Part shown: piece after piece, positions 6,017 to 7,241 of the stretch
Layout: each line of letters opens with the position of its first letter
Numbering within the stretch: the stretch's first letter is position 1
From: Bdellovibrionaceae bacterium UBA2466
GTDB lineage: Bacteria > Bdellovibrionota > FAC87 > UBA2466
NCBI GenBank assembly: GCA_002342225.1
Contig: DDPO01000184.1
Location: forward strand, 1 to 7,241
Reading direction: 5' to 3'
DNA: 7,241 nucleotides
The notes under the pieces: generated by a model
What the model saw: the letters and a program-made list of their open reading frames with translations, nothing else
The model's database searches: none
Told to the model about the DNA's origin: nothing
Made by a program: the position numbers and the translations under genes

Positions 6017-7241
6017 AGGCTGCAGGTTTTTTGAGGACGGTAGGTAGGACGTCCAAATCGCGCAGTAGATTCTCAAAAGCCTCCTGAGTAAAGGGAACTT
6101 TCAAGAACCCATCAAATGGAAACTCATAATCATCGACATCGAATTTATCAGGAGATTCCCCAGCTAAAACTACTTTAAAATTTGCAGTGAGAGGATCACT
6201 CTTCAGAGTATCCACCACTTGAGCTTCTCCCATTTTGGACAAACCTTCGTTGAGTATCACAAGTTGAGGCAAGTAATGAAAAGCTAAAGTAATCGCCTCA
6301 ATTCCATCTCCAGCAAAAACAACTTCATAGCCCCAACGTTTCATAATTTCGTAATAACTCTGCCTGCGTTTTTCTGAAGGCTCTGCCACTAACACTTTCT
6401 TAATCTCAATAGGCCCCTGATAAAAATTGGGAGCCATGCTTCTGCTGATCACATGAGGAAACAAGACAAAGAAAGTCGATCCTTTTCCTTCCTCACTTTC
6501 AACCCAAATATTTCCATCGTGAAGAGTCGAAATCTGTTTTGCTACGGTTAGTCCCAACCCCCTGCCCTCACTCCGGTTGTGCTCTTTAATTTGAGTAAAG
6601 CGATCAAATATTTTTTGAAGCTCTTTAGGAGGAATTCCTTTTCCCTCATCTTTAATGCTTACTACCAACATAGGATAAGGTGGATCACTTTTCCGTCGCC
6701 CCTGAAATTGTGTGACATTTAAAAAGATGTTTTTTCCGGCCTCGGTAAACTTCATTGCATTAACAACCAAATTTTGCATTAATTGCCTGATACGATCGGA
6801 GTCCGCAAGAACTCTCCAAGCGACAAGTGGATTGTTGTAATGAAAATGTATTCCCTTTTGTTGTGCCTGAAATTGGTAATCTTGGAAAAAAGGTCGCAGT
6901 AAACTGTCCAAAGAAAACAATTGATACTGAGGTTTTAGTCCCTGCTCAAAGGACATGACGTCTAATAAATCAGTCACTAGATTGATAGCATCACCAGCTT
7001 GTCGTTTTGCTCGATGAATCAACTCTTTCTGGATGTCGCTCAGATTTCCGTCAGAACTATTTAAAACGAGAGACAAACTCGATTGAATTAACCCCAGTGG
7101 AGAGCGCAAATCATGAGCGCAAACACTCAAAAACTCCTCCCTTTGACTTAATATGGTCTCGGTTTTGGCGTTTTTTGAAGTCTCTTCTTGGATAAACTTT
7201 TCATTTTTTAATTGTATTTGAATTTGGTGAAGTCTTAGTTT
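6015..7241 (-). CDS. Hybrid sensor histidine kinase with degenerate receiver domain (5' end beyond window)
   Basis: This is a signal-transduction kinase; 408 C-terminal residues are visible and the frame stays open to the window edge, so the sensor part is missing. Residues 1-36 are a charged, probably coiled-coil linker. The dimerisation domain follows, with the phospho-acceptor His43 in CAHDLRSPL. The ATPase domain (about 140-262) has all boxes: Asn161 in NLVVNAMKF, DEGKGIP (198-204), IFDRF and the glycine lid EGRGLGL (225-231), so kinase activity is expected. A receiver-like domain (about 281-400) follows. There the phosphoacceptor Asp is Asn331 (in LVILNEGLSKMGE), the acidic pair is Ala286-Glu287, and the usual Thr/Ser is Ala-Gly, while the Lys381 of FLKVPF remains. 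It should therefore not be phosphorylated normally. No membrane segment is in the visible part. An initiation at TTG 7130 would drop the His-box context and is not credible. The signal and partner are unknown. Confidence 0.92.
   Translation of the reverse strand, partial: KLRLHQIQIQLKNEKFIQEETSKNAKTETILSQREEFLSVCAHDLRSPLGLIQSSLSLVLNSSDGNLSDIQKELIHRAKRQAGDAINLVTDLLDVMSFEQGLKPQYQLFSLDSLLRPFFQDYQFQAQQKGIHFHYNNPLVAWRVLADSDRIRQLMQNLVVNAMKFTEAGKNIFLNVTQFQGRRKSDPPYPMLVVSIKDEGKGIPPKELQKIFDRFTQIKEHNRSEGRGLGLTVAKQISTLHDGNIWVESEEGKGSTFFVLFPHVISRSMAPNFYQGPIEIKKVLVAEPSEKRRQSYYEIMKRWGYEVVFAGDGIEAITLAFHYLPQLVILNEGLSKMGEAQVVDTLKSDPLTANFKVVLAGESPDKFDVDDYEFPFDGFLKVPFTQEAFENLLRDLDVLPTVLKKPAA

Noticed and set aside
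7130..7130. TTG start for the histidine kinase at 7130
   Set aside because: It would begin within the His-box helix; the frame is open to the window edge with a plausible coiled-coil linker, so the gene simply continues outside.
1..7241. Novel defence system, mobile element, CRISPR array or RNA gene
   Set aside because: Every long stretch is explained by conserved housekeeping or signalling genes; no terminal repeats, transposase, spaced repeats or tRNA-like folds were seen.

Overview
The window reads as an ordinary, gene-dense stretch of a bacterial chromosome. At its centre is a compact, forward-strand operon of central carbon metabolism: NADP-dependent isocitrate dehydrogenase (icd), an LDH-like malate dehydrogenase (mdh), both subunits of succinyl-CoA synthetase (sucC, sucD) and nucleoside diphosphate kinase (ndk). 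Gaps are 15 nt, 2 nt, a 4-nt overlap and 17 nt, and the run ends in a strong hairpin-plus-T terminator. The DNA leans A/T-rich by eye. The proteins look proteobacterial in the broad sense, and the combination would suit a member of the former Deltaproteobacteria or Bdellovibrionota. That placement is an inference from gene order and protein style, not a demonstrated assignment.

Layout. Positions 1-866 (minus) hold the first 288 codons of a secreted trypsin-like protease of the HtrA/Deg family. It is cut by the window edge and is not interrupted inside the window. Its start codon lies inside the end of a pterin-4a-carbinolamine dehydratase gene (853-1188, minus), so these two form a divergent two-gene unit. 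A 134-nt divergent intergenic region (1189-1322) carries short direct and inverted repeats and a candidate promoter for the operon. The operon fills 1323-5954. The 60-nt gap to 6014 holds the terminator. Positions 6015-7241 (minus) hold the C-terminal 408 residues of a hybrid sensor histidine kinase that runs off the right edge and is convergent with the operon.

How the genes work together. Icd makes 2-oxoglutarate and NADPH, SucCD converts succinyl-CoA to succinate with nucleotide triphosphate formation, and Mdh regenerates oxaloacetate. Ndk exchanges phosphate between nucleotide pools and so can redistribute the triphosphate made by SucCD. The enzymes for the steps between (2-oxoglutarate dehydrogenase, succinate dehydrogenase, fumarase) and citrate synthase are not in the window. 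The flanking genes have no evident metabolic link to the operon.

I do not see a mobile element, CRISPR array, tRNA, rRNA or defence system. The most notable departures from the ordinary are the histidine kinase receiver domain, which has lost its phosphoacceptor aspartate and acidic pair, the out-of-frame overlap of the pterin dehydratase and protease genes, and the repeats upstream of icd.
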